Shown piece by piece: positions 27,522-41,979 of a stretch of DNA of 64,000 nucleotides. This DNA comes from Methylophaga sp. GTDB lineage: Bacteria > Pseudomonadota > Gammaproteobacteria > Nitrosococcales > Methylophagaceae. The translations under genes were made by a program, and so were the position numbers. Location: the NCBI GenBank assembly GCA_011053005.1, contig DRHW01000005.1, positions 1 to 64,000 of the forward strand. The letters are read 5' to 3'. Position 1 is the first letter of the stretch, and every line of letters begins with the position of its first letter. Below the pieces are notes generated by a model, which was given only the letters and a program-made list of their open reading frames with translations, did not search any database and was not told the DNA's origin.

Positions 27522-28886
27522 TCATTTCTTCTTTACTGGCCTCTGCCATCCCTTAACTGTTCGCTGTTCCGACTTGGTTAGAGTCAACGCATCAGCAGGT
27601 GCTGTTTTACGAATTGTTGAACCTGCGCCAATCGTCGCACCATTTTCAATCGTCACTGGCGCGACTAATTGTGTGTCAGAACCTACAAAGACACGATCGC
27701 CAATGATAGTTCGATGTTTATTGGCACCATCATAATTACAGGTAATGGTTCCAGCACCAATATTTACATCGGCGCCCATATCAGTGTCACCAATATAACT
27801 GAGGTGATTTACTTTAGAGCCTTTACCAATATTGGCATTTTTCGTTTCAACAAAGTTACCAATTTTTGCCTTATCAGCCAGTATTGTGCCCGGTCTTAAT
27901 CGTGCAAATGGTCCAATATTGACATTAGCACCAATAACACTCGAATCAATCATACTGTTGGCTAAAATAATCGTGCCTTCGCCAATCGTTGCATCTTTAA
28001 TAATGCAATTTGCACCGATTTTCACATTATTCGCTAATGTAACTTTACCTTCGAAAATAACATTCACATCGATGGTGATATCTGTTCCCGTTATAAGCTC
28101 GCCACGAATATCGATACGAGCAGGATCAGCAAGCGTTACGCCATTCACCATAAGATCATTGGCTTGTAATAGCTGATAATGACGCTCTAATGCTGCCAAC
28201 TGTTGGCGTGTATTAACGCCGGCCACTTCCGTGTTATCAGCACAACAGAGAGTGTTAATCGAAATACCATCTGTAACTGCAAGTGAAACCATATCAGTCA
28301 AATAATACTCACCTTGTACATTGTTGTTAGTGAGTTTTGCTACCGATAGCGCTAACCATTTTGCTGGCAACACCATAATGCCGCTGTTCACTTCTTTAAT
28401 TGCTAAAGTTTCAGTATCAGCGTCTTTTTGTTCAGTGATGCAGATAACTTCATCCGCATCATTTCGCACAATTCGGCCATAACCCGTTGGGTCAGCAAGT
28501 TCTGTCGTCAAAATTCTCAAACTATTAGCATCACCACAGTCAATTAATCGTTGCAACGTCGACACTTTAGTCAGTGGCACATCACCATAGAGCACAAGAA
28601 CTTGATCAGCATCAGAAAATTGATCGATTGCTTGCATTACTGCATGACCCGTTCCTAGTTGTTCATTTTGCACCACTTCAACAACCTGCTTTGTCGCTAA
28701 TAATGGTTGTAGCTGTTCTGCACCATTACCAGTGACTAAGCTCAAATTAATAGGATTTAATTTTTTTGCAGTATCAATAACGTGTTCAACAAGTGGTTTA
28801 GCCGCCAGTTTGTGCATGACTTTGGTAATGGCAGATTTCATTCTTGTGCCTTTCCCAGCAGCTAAGATGACGATACTTAATGACAT
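27522..28886 (-). CDS. glmU: Bifunctional UDP-GlcNAc pyrophosphorylase / GlcN-1-P acetyltransferase
   Basis: The 454-residue cytoplasmic enzyme makes UDP-N-acetylglucosamine for peptidoglycan and LPS. The N-terminal uridyltransferase has LAAGKGTRMKS at residues 7-17, and the C-terminal half is a left-handed beta-helix of hexapeptide repeats with the acetyltransferase active site (GDTDMGADVNIGAG region). Length equals E. coli GlmU. It follows atpC in the same direction, an order conserved in gammaproteobacteria, but a terminator at 28941-28967 intervenes, so it probably has its own promoter or relies on read-through. Confidence 0.96.
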   Translation of the reverse strand: MSLSIVILAAGKGTRMKSAITKVMHKLAAKPLVEHVIDTAKKLNPINLSLVTGNGAEQLQPLLATKQVVEVVQNEQLGTGHAVMQAIDQFSDADQVLVLYGDVPLTKVSTLQRLIDCGDANSLRILTTELADPTGYGRIVRNDADEVICITEQKDADTETLAIKEVNSGIMVLPAKWLALSVAKLTNNNVQGEYYLTDMVSLAVTDGISINTLCCADNTEVAGVNTRQQLAALERHYQLLQANDLMVNGVTLADPARIDIRGELITGTDITIDVNVIFEGKVTLANNVKIGANCIIKDATIGEGTIILANSMIDSSVIGANVNIGPFARLRPGTILADKAKIGNFVETKNANIGKGSKVNHLSYIGDTDMGADVNIGAGTITCNYDGANKHRTIIGDRVFVGSDTQLVAPVTIENGATIGAGSTIRKTAPADALTLTKSEQRTVKGWQRPVKKK

Positions 28887-28940
28887 ATATATTTCCGTTA
28901 ACGATATTTGAGCTAGCTATTCTAACAAATTTTAGACAAA

Positions 28941-28967
28941 AAAAAGGCTGTCATAAGACAGCCTTTT
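28941..28967 (-). terminator. Intrinsic terminator of the atp operon
   Basis: On the minus strand AAAAGGCTGTC, a four-base loop and GACAGCCTTTT form an 11-bp stem followed by further T residues. It lies 18 bases beyond the atpC stop and before glmU. Confidence 0.9.
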
Positions 28968-28984
28968 ATTCAGCATGTGGTCTT

Positions 28985-29407
28985 TTAGTGACCTTTGCCT
29001 TTTCTCATACGTTCAATACTACGTAGTTGAGCCATTGCTTCTGCCAATTTAATTTGTGCTTCAGCATATTCCATCTTCGCACCACGCTCGTTTAATGAAC
29101 GTTCTGCATCTGCTTTGGCTTCTAGTGCTGCGGCTTCATCAATATCATCAGCACGTAAAGCTGTATCTGCTAAGATGGTGACGATATTTGGTTGTACTTC
29201 AAGAATACCACCTGACACGTAGAACTGTTCTTGTTTTCCATTGAGCAATATGCGTACTTCACCCGGTTTTAAACGAGTCAACATAGGTGTATGACGTGGG
29301 TAAATACCCACTTCGCCCATGACTGCAGAAGCAAATACAGCTTCTACTAGACCTGAATAAATCGAGGTGTCTGCGCTTACGATATCAACGTGAATTGTCA
29401 TTGCCAT
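28985..29407 (-). CDS. atpC: F1Fo ATP synthase epsilon subunit
   Basis: The 140-residue epsilon subunit of the F1 central stalk, which couples rotation and inhibits ATP hydrolysis. It has the N-terminal beta-sandwich (HVDIVSADTSIYSG, VGIYPRHTPMLTRLKPGEV) and a C-terminal two-helix region. AGGAGG precedes the ATG at 29407 by nine bases. It is the last gene of the atp operon. Confidence 0.96.
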   Translation of the reverse strand: MAMTIHVDIVSADTSIYSGLVEAVFASAVMGEVGIYPRHTPMLTRLKPGEVRILLNGKQEQFYVSGGILEVQPNIVTILADTALRADDIDEAAALEAKADAERSLNERGAKMEYAEAQIKLAEAMAQLRSIERMRKGKGH

Positions 29408-29428
29408 TGTCCAGCACCTCCTAAAAGG

Positions 29429-31722
<2,294 letters not shown>

Positions 31723-31736
31723 GGCTTATGCTCCGA

Positions 31737-33278
31737 TTACCAACTACCTGTAGTTTTGAAACTTTCAATCGCAGCCGTCATAGCACTTGCGATATCTTTA
31801 TCAAACCCACCGGTTTCATTTATTTTAGCCATTAGATCAGCATGATTAGATTTCATGTGTGACAACAAAGCTGCTTCGAAAGAACCTACTTTCTCTACGG
31901 CCACATCATCAATAAAACCTTCGTTAGCTGCATACAATGACATCGACATTTCAGCAATTGATAAAGGCTTATACTGACCTTGTTTCATCAATTCTGTAAC
32001 GCGTTGACCACGTTGAATTTGCTTACGTGTAGCTTCGTCTAAATCAGATGCAAATTGAGCAAATGCTGCTAATTCACGATATTGAGCTAAATCAAGACGT
32101 GTACTACCACCCAATTTCTTAATGATCTTAGTTTGAGCAGCACCACCAACACGCGATACAGACAAACCAGCATTAATCGCAGGACGAATACCCGAGTTGA
32201 ACAAATCTGTTTCTAAGAAGATCTGACCATCAGTAATCGAAATTACGTTAGTTGGTACGAAAGCAGATACGTCACCAGCTTGTGTTTCAATGATTGGTAA
32301 AGCAGTTAATGAACCTGTTTTTCCTTTCACTGCACCGTTAGTGATTTTTTCTACATAGTCAGCGTTTACACGTGAAGCACGCTCTAATAAACGAGAATGA
32401 ATATAGAAAACGTCACCAGGATAAGCTTCACGACCAGGTGGACGACGTAACAATAATGATACTTGGCGATAAGCCCAAGCTTGTTTTGTTAAATCATCAT
32501 ATACGATTAAGGCATCTTCACCTTTATCACGGTAGTATTCACCCATTGAACAGCCAGCATATGGTGCAATAAATTGCAATGCAGCTGAATCAGACGCTGC
32601 CGCAGCAACGATCGTTGTATACTCTAAAGCGCCGTGTTCTTCTAATTTACGAACCACGTTCGCAATTGAAGATGCTTTTTGTCCGATAGCAACGTAGATA
32701 CATTTAACGCCTGTACCTTTTTGGTTGATAATCGCATCAATAGCAATGGCTGTTTTACCTGTTTGACGGTCACCGATGATTAACTCACGTTGGCCACGGC
32801 CAACTGGAATCATGGCATCAACAGATTTCAAACCTGTTTGTAATGGCTGATCAACCGATTGACGAGCAATAACGCCTGGCGCTACTTTCTCAATTGGCGC
32901 TGAACCTTCAGCTGCGATTTCACCTTTACCATCGATTGGGTTACCTAAAGAGTCAACAACACGACCCAATAAAGCTTCACCGACGGGTACTTCTAAAATA
33001 CGGCCAGTACATTTAACACTATCACCTTCTGTGATGTGTTGGTAAGGACCTAAAATTACTGCACCGACAGAATCACGTTCTAAGTTTAAAGCCATACCAA
33101 ATGTATTACCTGGGAACTCTAACATTTCCCCAGACATAACATCAGCCAAGCCATGAATACGAACGATACCATCAGTTACACCAACAACAGTACCTTCTGT
33201 GCGTGCTTCAGTTGCCCCATCAAAGCTTTCAATTCGCTTTTTGATTAGGTCACTGATTTCTGCTGAATTCAGTTGCAT
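31737..33278 (-). CDS. atpA: F1Fo ATP synthase alpha subunit
   Basis: The 513-residue non-catalytic nucleotide-binding subunit of F1. Features include [16 protein letters not shown] at the N terminus, the P-loop [13 protein letters not shown] near residue 170, and the arginine-finger region around [10 protein letters not shown]. Length matches E. coli AtpA exactly or nearly so. It lies between atpH and atpG. Confidence 0.97.
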   Translation of the reverse strand: MQLNSAEISDLIKKRIESFDGATEARTEGTVVGVTDGIVRIHGLADVMSGEMLEFPGNTFGMALNLERDSVGAVILGPYQHITEGDSVKCTGRILEVPVGEALLGRVVDSLGNPIDGKGEIAAEGSAPIEKVAPGVIARQSVDQPLQTGLKSVDAMIPVGRGQRELIIGDRQTGKTAIAIDAIINQKGTGVKCIYVAIGQKASSIANVVRKLEEHGALEYTTIVAAAASDSAALQFIAPYAGCSMGEYYRDKGEDALIVYDDLTKQAWAYRQVSLLLRRPPGREAYPGDVFYIHSRLLERASRVNADYVEKITNGAVKGKTGSLTALPIIETQAGDVSAFVPTNVISITDGQIFLETDLFNSGIRPAINAGLSVSRVGGAAQTKIIKKLGGSTRLDLAQYRELAAFAQFASDLDEATRKQIQRGQRVTELMKQGQYKPLSIAEMSMSLYAANEGFIDDVAVEKVGSFEAALLSHMKSNHADLMAKINETGGFDKDIASAMTAAIESFKTTGSW

Positions 33279-33303
33279 CTCTGTTTCCTCTTTAAACGGG
33301 CCG

Positions 33304-33837
33304 CTAGATTATAGCGTTGGCCAGTCTGTTCAATTTACCCAAGGCAGATCCATCAATGATCAGATCACCTGCACGAATAATCGCACCACCCAATAAGCTG
33401 TCATCGATCGTTGTGATCAATGTTACATCTCTTCCTATGCGTTTTTTCAACGCAGCAGCGATGTTGCTTTCTTGTTCTGATGTCAATGCTCTTGCTGATG
33501 TTACTTCGGCGGTCATTGTTTGCTCCGCTTTAGCACGTAATTCTTCAAAAATTACGGCTATGTAAGTCAACATTTGTAGTCGATTACTCTCAGCTAATAA
33601 TGCTAAGAACTTACGAGCATCATCATTTATCAAATCGCCAGATATATCCGCTAATAGCGTCACGACCTGAACATCACTGACTGCTGGGCTAGTAATTATG
33701 GATTGCATTTTTGGATCTGCTACACATTGCGCTAATACCGCAAGTAAGTCAGACCAGCCCTTCAACTCATCTTTTTCTTTTGCAATTGCAAAAACTGCAA
33801 CAGCATAGGGACGAGCGATGGTAATTGCTTCAGCCAT
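33304..33837 (-). CDS. atpH: F1Fo ATP synthase delta subunit
   Basis: The 177-residue delta subunit links the peripheral stalk (b dimer) to the top of F1. It begins [21 protein letters not shown] and has the OSCP-like C-terminal motif [22 protein letters not shown]. Spacing of 11 bases from atpF and 25 from atpA is normal for the operon. Confidence 0.96.
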   Translation of the reverse strand: MAEAITIARPYAVAVFAIAKEKDELKGWSDLLAVLAQCVADPKMQSIITSPAVSDVQVVTLLADISGDLINDDARKFLALLAESNRLQMLTYIAVIFEELRAKAEQTMTAEVTSARALTSEQESNIAAALKKRIGRDVTLITTIDDSLLGGAIIRAGDLIIDGSALGKLNRLANAII

Positions 33838-33848
33838 CCTTTCTTCCT

Positions 33849-34319
33849 CTAGATCCGGCCAACCAATTCTTGTAACAAATCGGTATGTGCCTTGTCATCA
33901 ATTTCACGGCTAAGAATTTTGGCAGCACCCGCGATAGCAACGCTACCTACTTGTGCTCGCAACTCATCTCTTGCACGATTAGCTTCTTGTTTAATTTCTG
34001 CTTGTGCAGAATTTAAAATTCGCTCACCTTCAATGCGTGCATTATCTTTAGATTCGTCAACAATTTCATTACCACGACGTTGCGCTTGGGTAATAATATC
34101 GTTCGCTTGTTCTTTAGCTTCGTGAATAACTTGTTGTGCGCGTTTTTCAGCTAACTCTTGCTCATGCTTTCCGCGTTCTGCAGCAGCTAAGCCATCCGCA
34201 ATTTTCTTTTTGCGTTCATCAAGCGCTTGAATAATCGGTGGCCATACATATTTCATGCAAAAGCCAATAAAGATTAAAAAAGCAATTGCTTGGCCTATCA
34301 AGGTTGCATTGATATTCAT
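33849..34319 (-). CDS. atpF: F1Fo ATP synthase b subunit
   Basis: The 156-residue peripheral-stalk subunit. One N-terminal membrane helix (residues 4-25, MNINATLIGQAIAFLIF) is followed by a long charged helix that dimerises in the cytoplasm and contacts delta at its C terminus. Length equals E. coli AtpF. Confidence 0.96.
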   Translation of the reverse strand: MNINATLIGQAIAFLIFIGFCMKYVWPPIIQALDERKKKIADGLAAAERGKHEQELAEKRAQQVIHEAKEQANDIITQAQRRGNEIVDESKDNARIEGERILNSAQAEIKQEANRARDELRAQVGSVAIAGAAKILSREIDDKAHTDLLQELVGRI

Positions 34320-34367
34320 GCCAATACCTCTTCTTTATCGCAATAATCTATAAATGTACAAATATGC

Positions 34368-34625
<258 letters not shown>

Positions 34626-34671
34626 TTAAAAAAATAAACTTACAAAAAATAAACGTGAAACTTGTTCTAAC

Positions 34672-35954
<1,283 letters not shown>

Positions 35955-35993
35955 GACTCGCAGAGATTTCGCTGTCGATAAGCAAACCACGGC

Positions 35994-36023
35994 ATTATAT
36001 CGACCACTTACTTATTAGGTCAA
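35994..36023 (-). promoter_or_regulatory. atp operon promoter
   Basis: On the minus strand TTGACC (36018-36023), an 18-base spacer and a perfect TATAAT (35994-35999). The predicted start near 35987 gives a leader of about 33 bases before atpI. It is the best promoter match in the parB-atpI gap. Confidence 0.7.
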
Positions 36024-36062
36024 TCAAATTGTTGATTAATCTCTAGATTGGACATTACTTAA

Positions 36063-36076
36063 GCTTAATATTAAGC
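36063..36076. repeat. 14-bp palindrome upstream of the atp promoter
   Basis: GCTTAATATTAAGC is a perfect palindrome, about 40 bases upstream of the atp -35. It could be a protein-binding site, but being AT-rich it may be chance. Confidence 0.3.
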
Positions 36077-36195
36077 CCTTATCGCCGACATTGACTACAG
36101 ATCAGGTACAACTCTTTGAAAATTTTGAATAGGCTAGTTGATCTTCATGTTTTCAATCTGATGACAAATGATGTAAGGAATTGATGCTCGCAACC

Positions 36196-37053
36196 CTATT
36201 TAATACGCTTAATAATTTTCTTTAGCTCAGCAACATCAGCATAATCAATAACTAACTTTCCTTTACCGCTAGCACTGTGTTTTACCGTAAATTTATCACC
36301 AAACTTTTCACTTATTAGACTCTCTAGTTGATTTAATTCTGCTAAATGTTCTGTTGATTTTTGTATGGCTTCTTTTTCCGGTTTTAATAACCGTCTAATT
36401 AATTGTTCTGTTTCGCGTACAGACAAGCCTTTTTCTACGATATGTCTTGCACTATCTGACTGGCTTTCACCTTCTAATGCCAATAAAGCGCGTGCATGAC
36501 CCATCTCTAGATCGCAATTTTCAACCAATCGTTTTACATCGTCATTTAGATTTCGTAGGCGTAATAAGTTTGAAACTGCTGCTCGCGAACGCCCTACGGC
36601 TTCGGCCGCTTCTTGATGGGTCATCGTAAACTCTTCACGTAACCGATGTAGTGCGTTTGCTTCTTCCATCGGGTTTAAGTTTTCTCGTTGTATATTTTCA
36701 ATTAATGCCATTGCAATCGCACTGCGATCTGACACATCTCGCACTAAAGCAGGAATCAAATCTAAACCCGCAATTTTAGATGCCCGCCAGCGCCGTTCAC
36801 CGGCAATAATTTCATAACGTCCACCATTAACAGGACGGACAACGATAGGTTGAACCAAACCTTGTGCTCGTATCGAGTCTGCTAATTCATTTAATGATTC
36901 TTCTGACATATCAACACGAGGTTGGTATTTACCCGGCTGAACCATATCGAGAGGAAAATATTGCAGACTATCATCCAAACTTTCATCATCATGCTGGACA
37001 TCAGACAGCAGAGCATCTAATCCGCGACCCAATCCTCGTTTTTTAATTGCCAT
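36196..37053 (-). CDS. parB: Chromosome-partitioning protein ParB
   Basis: A 285-residue CTP-dependent DNA clamp that loads at parS and spreads. The N-terminal domain has GERRWRAS, the nucleotide-binding arginine box, and the central region has the helix-turn-helix TQEE-like segment (MTHQEAAEAVGRSRAAVSN). A C-terminal dimerisation domain follows. It opens with the family-typical basic stretch KKRGLGRGLDALL. The start immediately follows the parA stop. A candidate parS is at 49697-49712. Confidence 0.95.
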   Translation of the reverse strand: MAIKKRGLGRGLDALLSDVQHDDESLDDSLQYFPLDMVQPGKYQPRVDMSEESLNELADSIRAQGLVQPIVVRPVNGGRYEIIAGERRWRASKIAGLDLIPALVRDVSDRSAIAMALIENIQRENLNPMEEANALHRLREEFTMTHQEAAEAVGRSRAAVSNLLRLRNLNDDVKRLVENCDLEMGHARALLALEGESQSDSARHIVEKGLSVRETEQLIRRLLKPEKEAIQKSTEHLAELNQLESLISEKFGDKFTVKHSASGKGKLVIDYADVAELKKIIKRIK

Positions 37054-37845
37054 CTAGGTATCCACTTTTTCAGGGGTGCTGGTGCTTTCACGTCGCATAA
37101 ACTCACTTGCCATTGCCATATAAGCAATCGATCCTCGTGAGCTTCGATCATAGCTAATCACAGGAATACCGTGACTCGGTGCTTCTGCCAAACGAACGTT
37201 TCTAGGAATAATCGAGTGAAATACTTTTTTATTAAAGTGTGTAATAAGTTGCCGTGAAACTTGGCCAGCTAAATTATTTCGAGCATCAAACATGGTACGA
37301 ATTAAACCAGTAACCTCTAATGCCGGATTAGCTCGCTGTTTTACACGTTCAATCGTTTTTAATAAGGACGATAAACCTTCCAAAGCATAATATTCACATT
37401 GAATGGGAATAATGACACCTTTCGATGCCACCAAGGCATTTAATGTCAGCATACTTAAAGAAGGAGGACAATCAATCAAAATGAAATCATATTTTTCACG
37501 CGTTGATTCCAAGGCTAAACGCAAACGATGTTCGCGCAACTTCACCTCTAATAATTGCACTTCGGCAGCAGTCAAATCGGAATTGGTGGGCATCACATCA
37601 AAGCTTAAATCATCAGGACGTATTATCGCATCAGCCGCTTTAGCTGTCGTCATAATGACATCGTAACTACTTTTATCTATCGCATCTTTATCGATACCAC
37701 AGCCGGTAGAAGCATTACCTTGCGGATCGAGATCGATTAATAATACTTTTTTACCCGCATCGGCTAAGGCAGCCGCTAAATTAACGGTGGTGGTGGTTTT
37801 CCCTACCCCACCTTTTTGATTGGTAACCGCGTAAATATTTCCCAT
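37054..37845 (-). CDS. parA: Chromosome-partitioning ATPase ParA
   Basis: A 263-residue deviant Walker ATPase that binds nucleoid DNA and moves ParB-parS complexes. The N-terminal VTNQKGGVGKTTTTVN contains the deviant P-loop with the signature lysine, and DLDPQGNAST and LIDCPPSLS provide the other ATPase motifs. It is chromosomal (Soj-like) by size and by its location between rsmG and parB. Confidence 0.96.
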   Translation of the reverse strand: MGNIYAVTNQKGGVGKTTTTVNLAAALADAGKKVLLIDLDPQGNASTGCGIDKDAIDKSSYDVIMTTAKAADAIIRPDDLSFDVMPTNSDLTAAEVQLLEVKLREHRLRLALESTREKYDFILIDCPPSLSMLTLNALVASKGVIIPIQCEYYALEGLSSLLKTIERVKQRANPALEVTGLIRTMFDARNNLAGQVSRQLITHFNKKVFHSIIPRNVRLAEAPSHGIPVISYDRSSRGSIAYMAMASEFMRRESTSTPEKVDT

Positions 37846-37856
37846 TCACTATGCCT

Positions 37857-38489
37857 TTAATTCTTAATCAAACGTACCAAATGTCTTTTGCCATCGCAAT
37901 TGGGTACATCCAGTGATACGACATCTTGCAGGCTAAAGCCTTCAATATTCGCAGCCAATTCTTCTTCTGGATATACACCCTTCATCAGTACGAGACTGCC
38001 AGCATCATCGCAGTGTCTGCCAGCTAAATCAATAATGACATCAATCGTCGAGAAAGCACGTGCGGTTACGGTTGTAAATTTGGCTAATTCGGCCTGTTCA
38101 ACGCGGCCATGTACAACAGTGATATTTGTTAAACCCAGCTCAGCTTTTACTTGTTGTAAAAAACGGGTTTTTTTTGAATTACTATCTAATAAAGTGACTG
38201 ATATATTTGGGTTAGCAATTGCAACCGGAATACCAGGCAAGCCAGCGCCAGTTCCCACATCCAATAATGATGGTCCAGGCAAATAAGGCAAAACAGCCAA
38301 ACTATCTAAGATATGACGGCTGATCATTTCTTGTGGATCACGTACCGAAGTCAGGTTATAAACCTTGTTCCACTTATCTAATAGTTGAACATACGTCAGC
38401 AATTGGCTTATTTGCAGCTCGGTCAGATCCAACTTTAAAGTGTCACAGCCTTGAAGTAATTGTTGCTTCAGTTGGGCTTCATTGTTCAT
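37857..38489 (-). CDS. rsmG: 16S rRNA (guanine527-N7)-methyltransferase
   Basis: A 210-residue SAM-dependent methyltransferase, formerly GidB, that modifies G527 of 16S rRNA; loss can cause low-level streptomycin resistance. The SAM-binding motif [16 protein letters not shown] is at about residues 73-88. The start overlaps the mnmG stop by four bases (ATGA). Confidence 0.95.
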   Translation of the reverse strand: MNNEAQLKQQLLQGCDTLKLDLTELQISQLLTYVQLLDKWNKVYNLTSVRDPQEMISRHILDSLAVLPYLPGPSLLDVGTGAGLPGIPVAIANPNISVTLLDSNSKKTRFLQQVKAELGLTNITVVHGRVEQAELAKFTTVTARAFSTIDVIIDLAGRHCDDAGSLVLMKGVYPEEELAANIEGFSLQDVVSLDVPNCDGKRHLVRLIKN

Positions 38490-40375
38490 CCATTTACAAC
38501 CTTACTCTGTTCGCCACGCTTCAAATGGACTAATAATAATGACACTGCAGCCGGCGTTACACCTGAAATACGGGCCGCTTGACCAAGACTATTTGGCCGT
38601 GCATTGGCCAGTTTTTCACGTACTTCGTTTGATAAACCGCGTACCGTTCCATAATCAAGATCGTCGGGTAATGCAGTTGTTTCATTACGCTTCAATCGAT
38701 CAATTTCAGTTTGCTGACGCGTGATATAACCAGCATATTTGGTATGAATCACTACTTGCTCAGAAACATCTTCATCTAATACCGTTTCTTCACCCATCAA
38801 TAACAATAAGGCGGCATAATCTACTTCAGGACGACGTAATAATTCTAATGCCGAGTTCACCTTATTCAGAGGCTCACCTAAAACTTGTTCCGCTACACTC
38901 TGATCAACATTTTCTGGCGTAAATTTGTAAGCCGTTAACCGCTCCGTTTCGGTGGCGACTGCTTCTTGTTTAGCGGTAAATATCGCCCAGCGCTCATCAT
39001 CAACCAGCCCTAATTCACGTCCTTTTGGTGTCAATCTAATATCGGCATTATCTTCACGTAATAATAAGCGATATTCTGCACGGCTGGTAAACATACGGTA
39101 AGGTTCGCGCGTACCTAAGGTAATTAAGTCATCAATCATCACGCCGATATACGCTTCATCACGACGCGGGAACCACGTATCCAAACCTCGTGCTTGCAAG
39201 CCAGCATTAATACCAGCAATCAAACCTTGAGCAGCGGCTTCTTCATAGCCTGTCGTACCATTGATTTGACCGGCAAAAAACAAACCTGCCATATGTTTAG
39301 TTTCTAACCACGGTTGTAAATCACGTGGATCAAAATAATCATATTCAATCGCATAACCTGGTCGCGTAATGTGGGCGTTTTCTAAACCTTTCATTGACCG
39401 AACAATTTGATATTGCACATCAAACGGTAAGCTCGTTGAAATACCATTTGGATAAACTTCACCACAATTCAAACCTTCTGGCTCTAAGAATATTTGGTGA
39501 GAAATCCTGTCAGCAAACCGTACCACTTTGTCTTCAATCGACGGGCAATAACGCGGACCAATGCCTTCGATTTCACCGCTGTACATTGGTGAACGATCCA
39601 AGTTATTACGAATAACATCATGCGTTGCTTCATTTGTATGCGTAATGTGACACGAAATCTGAGCCGGATGATCGCTGCGTTTACCTAAAAAAGAAAACAC
39701 AGGGGTCGGTGTATCACCTGGTTGTTCAGCTAATTGTGAATAATCAATGCTATTAGTTGCAATTCGCGGTGGCGTACCTGTTTTTAAGCGATCGACTCTA
39801 AACGGTAAAGCGCGCAATCTTTGTGACAAGGTCATCGAAGCCGGATCACCTGCGCGGCCACCCTGATGGTTTTGCAAGCCAATATGAATCAAACCACCTA
39901 AAAATGTACCGACAGTTAACACGACTGATTTAGCGGAAAAACGTAAACCTACTTGGGTCACGACACCGACTACCCGATCATTTTCGACTACAAGATCATC
40001 AACGGTTTGTTGAAATAAATAAAGATTCGGCTGGTTTTCAAGGTAATTGCGCACAGCGGCTTTATATCGAATACGATCTGCTTGTGCTCGGGTTGCTCTT
40101 ACAGCCGGCCCTTTGCTTGCATTCAAGATACGAAATTGAATCCCGCCCTGATCAGCGGCTTGCGCCATAATGCCGCCAAGTGCATCGATTTCTTTAACCA
40201 AATGACCTTTGCCAATTCCGCCGATAGCAGGATTACAGCTCATTTGACCTAATGTTTCGATATTCTGTGTCAGCAATAAGGTTTTCACGCCCTGACGCGC
40301 AGACGCCAATGCGGCCTCCGTACCAGCGTGACCGCCGCCGACAACAATCACATCATAATGATCTTGATAACTCAT
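38486..40375 (-). CDS. mnmG: tRNA uridine-5-carboxymethylaminomethyl modification enzyme MnmG
   Basis: The 629-residue FAD protein, formerly GidA, partners MnmE in wobble-uridine modification. The FAD-binding [15 protein letters not shown] starts near residue 13, and the conserved cysteine motifs NCGEVYPNG and YCPSIEDK are present. Length equals E. coli MnmG. It heads the mnmG-rsmG-parA-parB transcript and is divergent from dgkA. Confidence 0.96.
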   Translation of the reverse strand: MSYQDHYDVIVVGGGHAGTEAALASARQGVKTLLLTQNIETLGQMSCNPAIGGIGKGHLVKEIDALGGIMAQAADQGGIQFRILNASKGPAVRATRAQADRIRYKAAVRNYLENQPNLYLFQQTVDDLVVENDRVVGVVTQVGLRFSAKSVVLTVGTFLGGLIHIGLQNHQGGRAGDPASMTLSQRLRALPFRVDRLKTGTPPRIATNSIDYSQLAEQPGDTPTPVFSFLGKRSDHPAQISCHITHTNEATHDVIRNNLDRSPMYSGEIEGIGPRYCPSIEDKVVRFADRISHQIFLEPEGLNCGEVYPNGISTSLPFDVQYQIVRSMKGLENAHITRPGYAIEYDYFDPRDLQPWLETKHMAGLFFAGQINGTTGYEEAAAQGLIAGINAGLQARGLDTWFPRRDEAYIGVMIDDLITLGTREPYRMFTSRAEYRLLLREDNADIRLTPKGRELGLVDDERWAIFTAKQEAVATETERLTAYKFTPENVDQSVAEQVLGEPLNKVNSALELLRRPEVDYAALLLLMGEETVLDEDVSEQVVIHTKYAGYITRQQTEIDRLKRNETTALPDDLDYGTVRGLSNEVREKLANARPNSLGQAARISGVTPAAVSLLLVHLKRGEQSKVVNG

Positions 40376-40557
40376 AACTCACCAAACACGTTTAAAATTA
40401 ATGATCGGTCATTTTAACATGCGTGCAATAATTATGAGTCAAAATGATCAATACCATTTTCTTTACGCTAACTATAACTGACTGACATTACAAGAATTTA
40501 GACGGGGATAATCCATGTTATAGTCGCCGCCAATCTTATACTTGGAATACATTTACG

Positions 40558-40911
40558 ATGGAAAAAAATACTGGCATTAAACGGATTTTGTACGCGACAC
40601 TTTACTCTTGGCAGGGTTTTAAATCTGCCATTACGAATGAGTCTGCCTTCCAACAAGAATTTCTGGCGGTGATTTTACTCGGCGGCTTGAGCTTTTTTCT
40701 TGACGTAACAGCCTACGAACAACTAGCGATGATTATCAGCTTAGTTGTCATTTTGATTGTTGAAATATTAAATTCCGCAATCGAATGCGTCGTTGATCGC
40801 GTTGGAACAGAGCACCATGCGCTATCAGGACGCGCCAAAGATTATGGCTCTTTAGCCGTTTTATTATGCATCCTGATAGCGATCGCTGTTTGGGCTGTCG
40901 TCTTAATCTAA
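40558..40911 (+). CDS. dgkA: Diacylglycerol kinase
   Basis: A 117-residue inner-membrane kinase that recycles diacylglycerol to phosphatidic acid. Three membrane helices are predicted, with the active-site signature EILNSAIECVVDRVG at about residues 63-77 and an N-terminal Glu in KSAITNESAFQQE. Length is close to E. coli DgkA. It is convergent with lgt, three bases apart. Confidence 0.94.
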   Translation: MEKNTGIKRILYATLYSWQGFKSAITNESAFQQEFLAVILLGGLSFFLDVTAYEQLAMIISLVVILIVEILNSAIECVVDRVGTEHHALSGRAKDYGSLAVLLCILIAIAVWAVVLI

Positions 40912-40914
40912 CGT

Positions 40915-41682
40915 TTATTTACGATAAGCACGAAGCATTATAAACGCGCCAAGTAAAATCATTGGTAATGACAAAATTTGTCCCATTGTCAGCCAATCAA
41001 ATGCAAAGTAACCATACTGTTGGTCAGGAATGCGAACCAATTCAACTAGCGATCTAAACACACCGTAACCCAACAGGAATAAGCCTGAGACGGCAGATAC
41101 AGGTTTCGGTTTTGCAGAATAAAGCCATAAGATGATAAATAACACCAGACCTTCTAATCCAGCCTCATAAAGTTGTGACGGATGACGTGGTAACGGGCCG
41201 CCATTCGGAAATACCATTGCCCACGGTACATCACTGACTTTTCCCCATAACTCACCATTAATAAAATTACCGATTCGTCCAAAAAACAAACCGATTGGCA
41301 CCATCGGTGCTATAAAGTCACTAATTGTAAAAAAAGATTTCCCTGTTTTTCTTGAAAAAAACCAAAATGCGGCTAATACACCTAATAAACCGCCATGAAA
41401 TGACATTCCACCTTGCCAAATTTTGAGGATATTGAGTGGATGTTCCAAGGTGTTAGGTAAATCGTAAAAAATAACCGAACCTAAGCGACCACCAATAATG
41501 ACTCCAATTGCACCATAAAATAATAGATCTTCAACCTGCTCAGCAGTCCAGCCATAGCGTTCAGCGCGTATGCGCCCTAACCACCATGCACCGACAAAAC
41601 CGCATAAGTACATTAAACCATACCAATGAATATGTAGCGGGCCTAAGGACAAGGCAACGGGATCAATTATTGGGTATACCAT
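40915..41682 (-). CDS. lgt: Prolipoprotein diacylglyceryl transferase
   Basis: A 255-residue polytopic inner-membrane enzyme that adds diacylglycerol to the lipobox cysteine of prolipoproteins, the first step of lipoprotein maturation (LolB at 60 kb is one likely client). The Lgt signature [13 protein letters not shown] is present, as are [11 protein letters not shown] at the N terminus and HPSQLYEA. The ATG at 41682 follows an AGGTGA Shine-Dalgarno; an open frame 26 codons upstream runs into the sigma-54 regulatory region. Confidence 0.95.
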   Translation of the reverse strand: MVYPIIDPVALSLGPLHIHWYGLMYLCGFVGAWWLGRIRAERYGWTAEQVEDLLFYGAIGVIIGGRLGSVIFYDLPNTLEHPLNILKIWQGGMSFHGGLLGVLAAFWFFSRKTGKSFFTISDFIAPMVPIGLFFGRIGNFINGELWGKVSDVPWAMVFPNGGPLPRHPSQLYEAGLEGLVLFIILWLYSAKPKPVSAVSGLFLLGYGVFRSLVELVRIPDQQYGYFAFDWLTMGQILSLPMILLGAFIMLRAYRK

Positions 41683-41752
41683 TGTTATTTCACCTAGATA
41701 AATTAGCGGACTATGATAACAAGCCTTGTTTAAAAGCAATAATTTCATTATT

Positions 41753-41798
41753 TGCACCAAGAAAGAGCGCTCCGTTACTAAACCGCACTAAAATGTGC
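41753..41798 (+). promoter_or_regulatory. Two NtrC-like enhancer sites
   Basis: TGCACC followed seven bases after the GCAC core by GAGC (41753-41770) is a degenerate match to the NtrC dyad TGCACC-N5-GGTGCA. GCACTAAAATGTGC (41785-41798) is a perfect dyad by arms but with six, not seven, bases between them. The centres are about 30 bases apart, three helical turns, and lie about 100 and 130 bases before the predicted sigma-54 start, the usual enhancer distance. Confidence 0.45.
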
Positions 41799-41864
41799 CT
41801 ATAATGCTATGTCAACATACAAGCATCATTTATAACCAGTTGAATTACATCAAAATAAGCATGT

Positions 41865-41880
41865 TGGCACACAAACTGCA
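41865..41880 (+). promoter_or_regulatory. Sigma-54 promoter of the porin-glnK-amtB group
   Basis: TGGCAC at 41865-41870 and CTGCA at 41876-41880 match the sigma-54 consensus TGGCAC-N5-TTGCA except for one base, with the required ten bases between the -24 GG and the -12 GC. Transcription should begin near 41891, 89 bases before the porin ATG. Nitrogen-regulation genes downstream support the call. Confidence 0.75.
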
Positions 41881-41979
41881 AAAGTTGTTGTAGTCTGAAT
41901 ACACAATGTTGTCAGAGAACAACAACATCGCATTCAAACGGTTTTATTACTTTAATTAAATAGTCACGAGGAATTGATA

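Noticed and set aside
35973-35981. TGTCGATAA as a DnaA box near the atp promoter
   Set aside because: It differs from the consensus at a key base and is alone, so it does not support an origin in the atpI-parB gap.
40376-40557. oriC in the mnmG-dgkA gap, where E. coli has it next to mnmG
   Set aside because: No cluster of DnaA boxes and only two GATC sites are visible.
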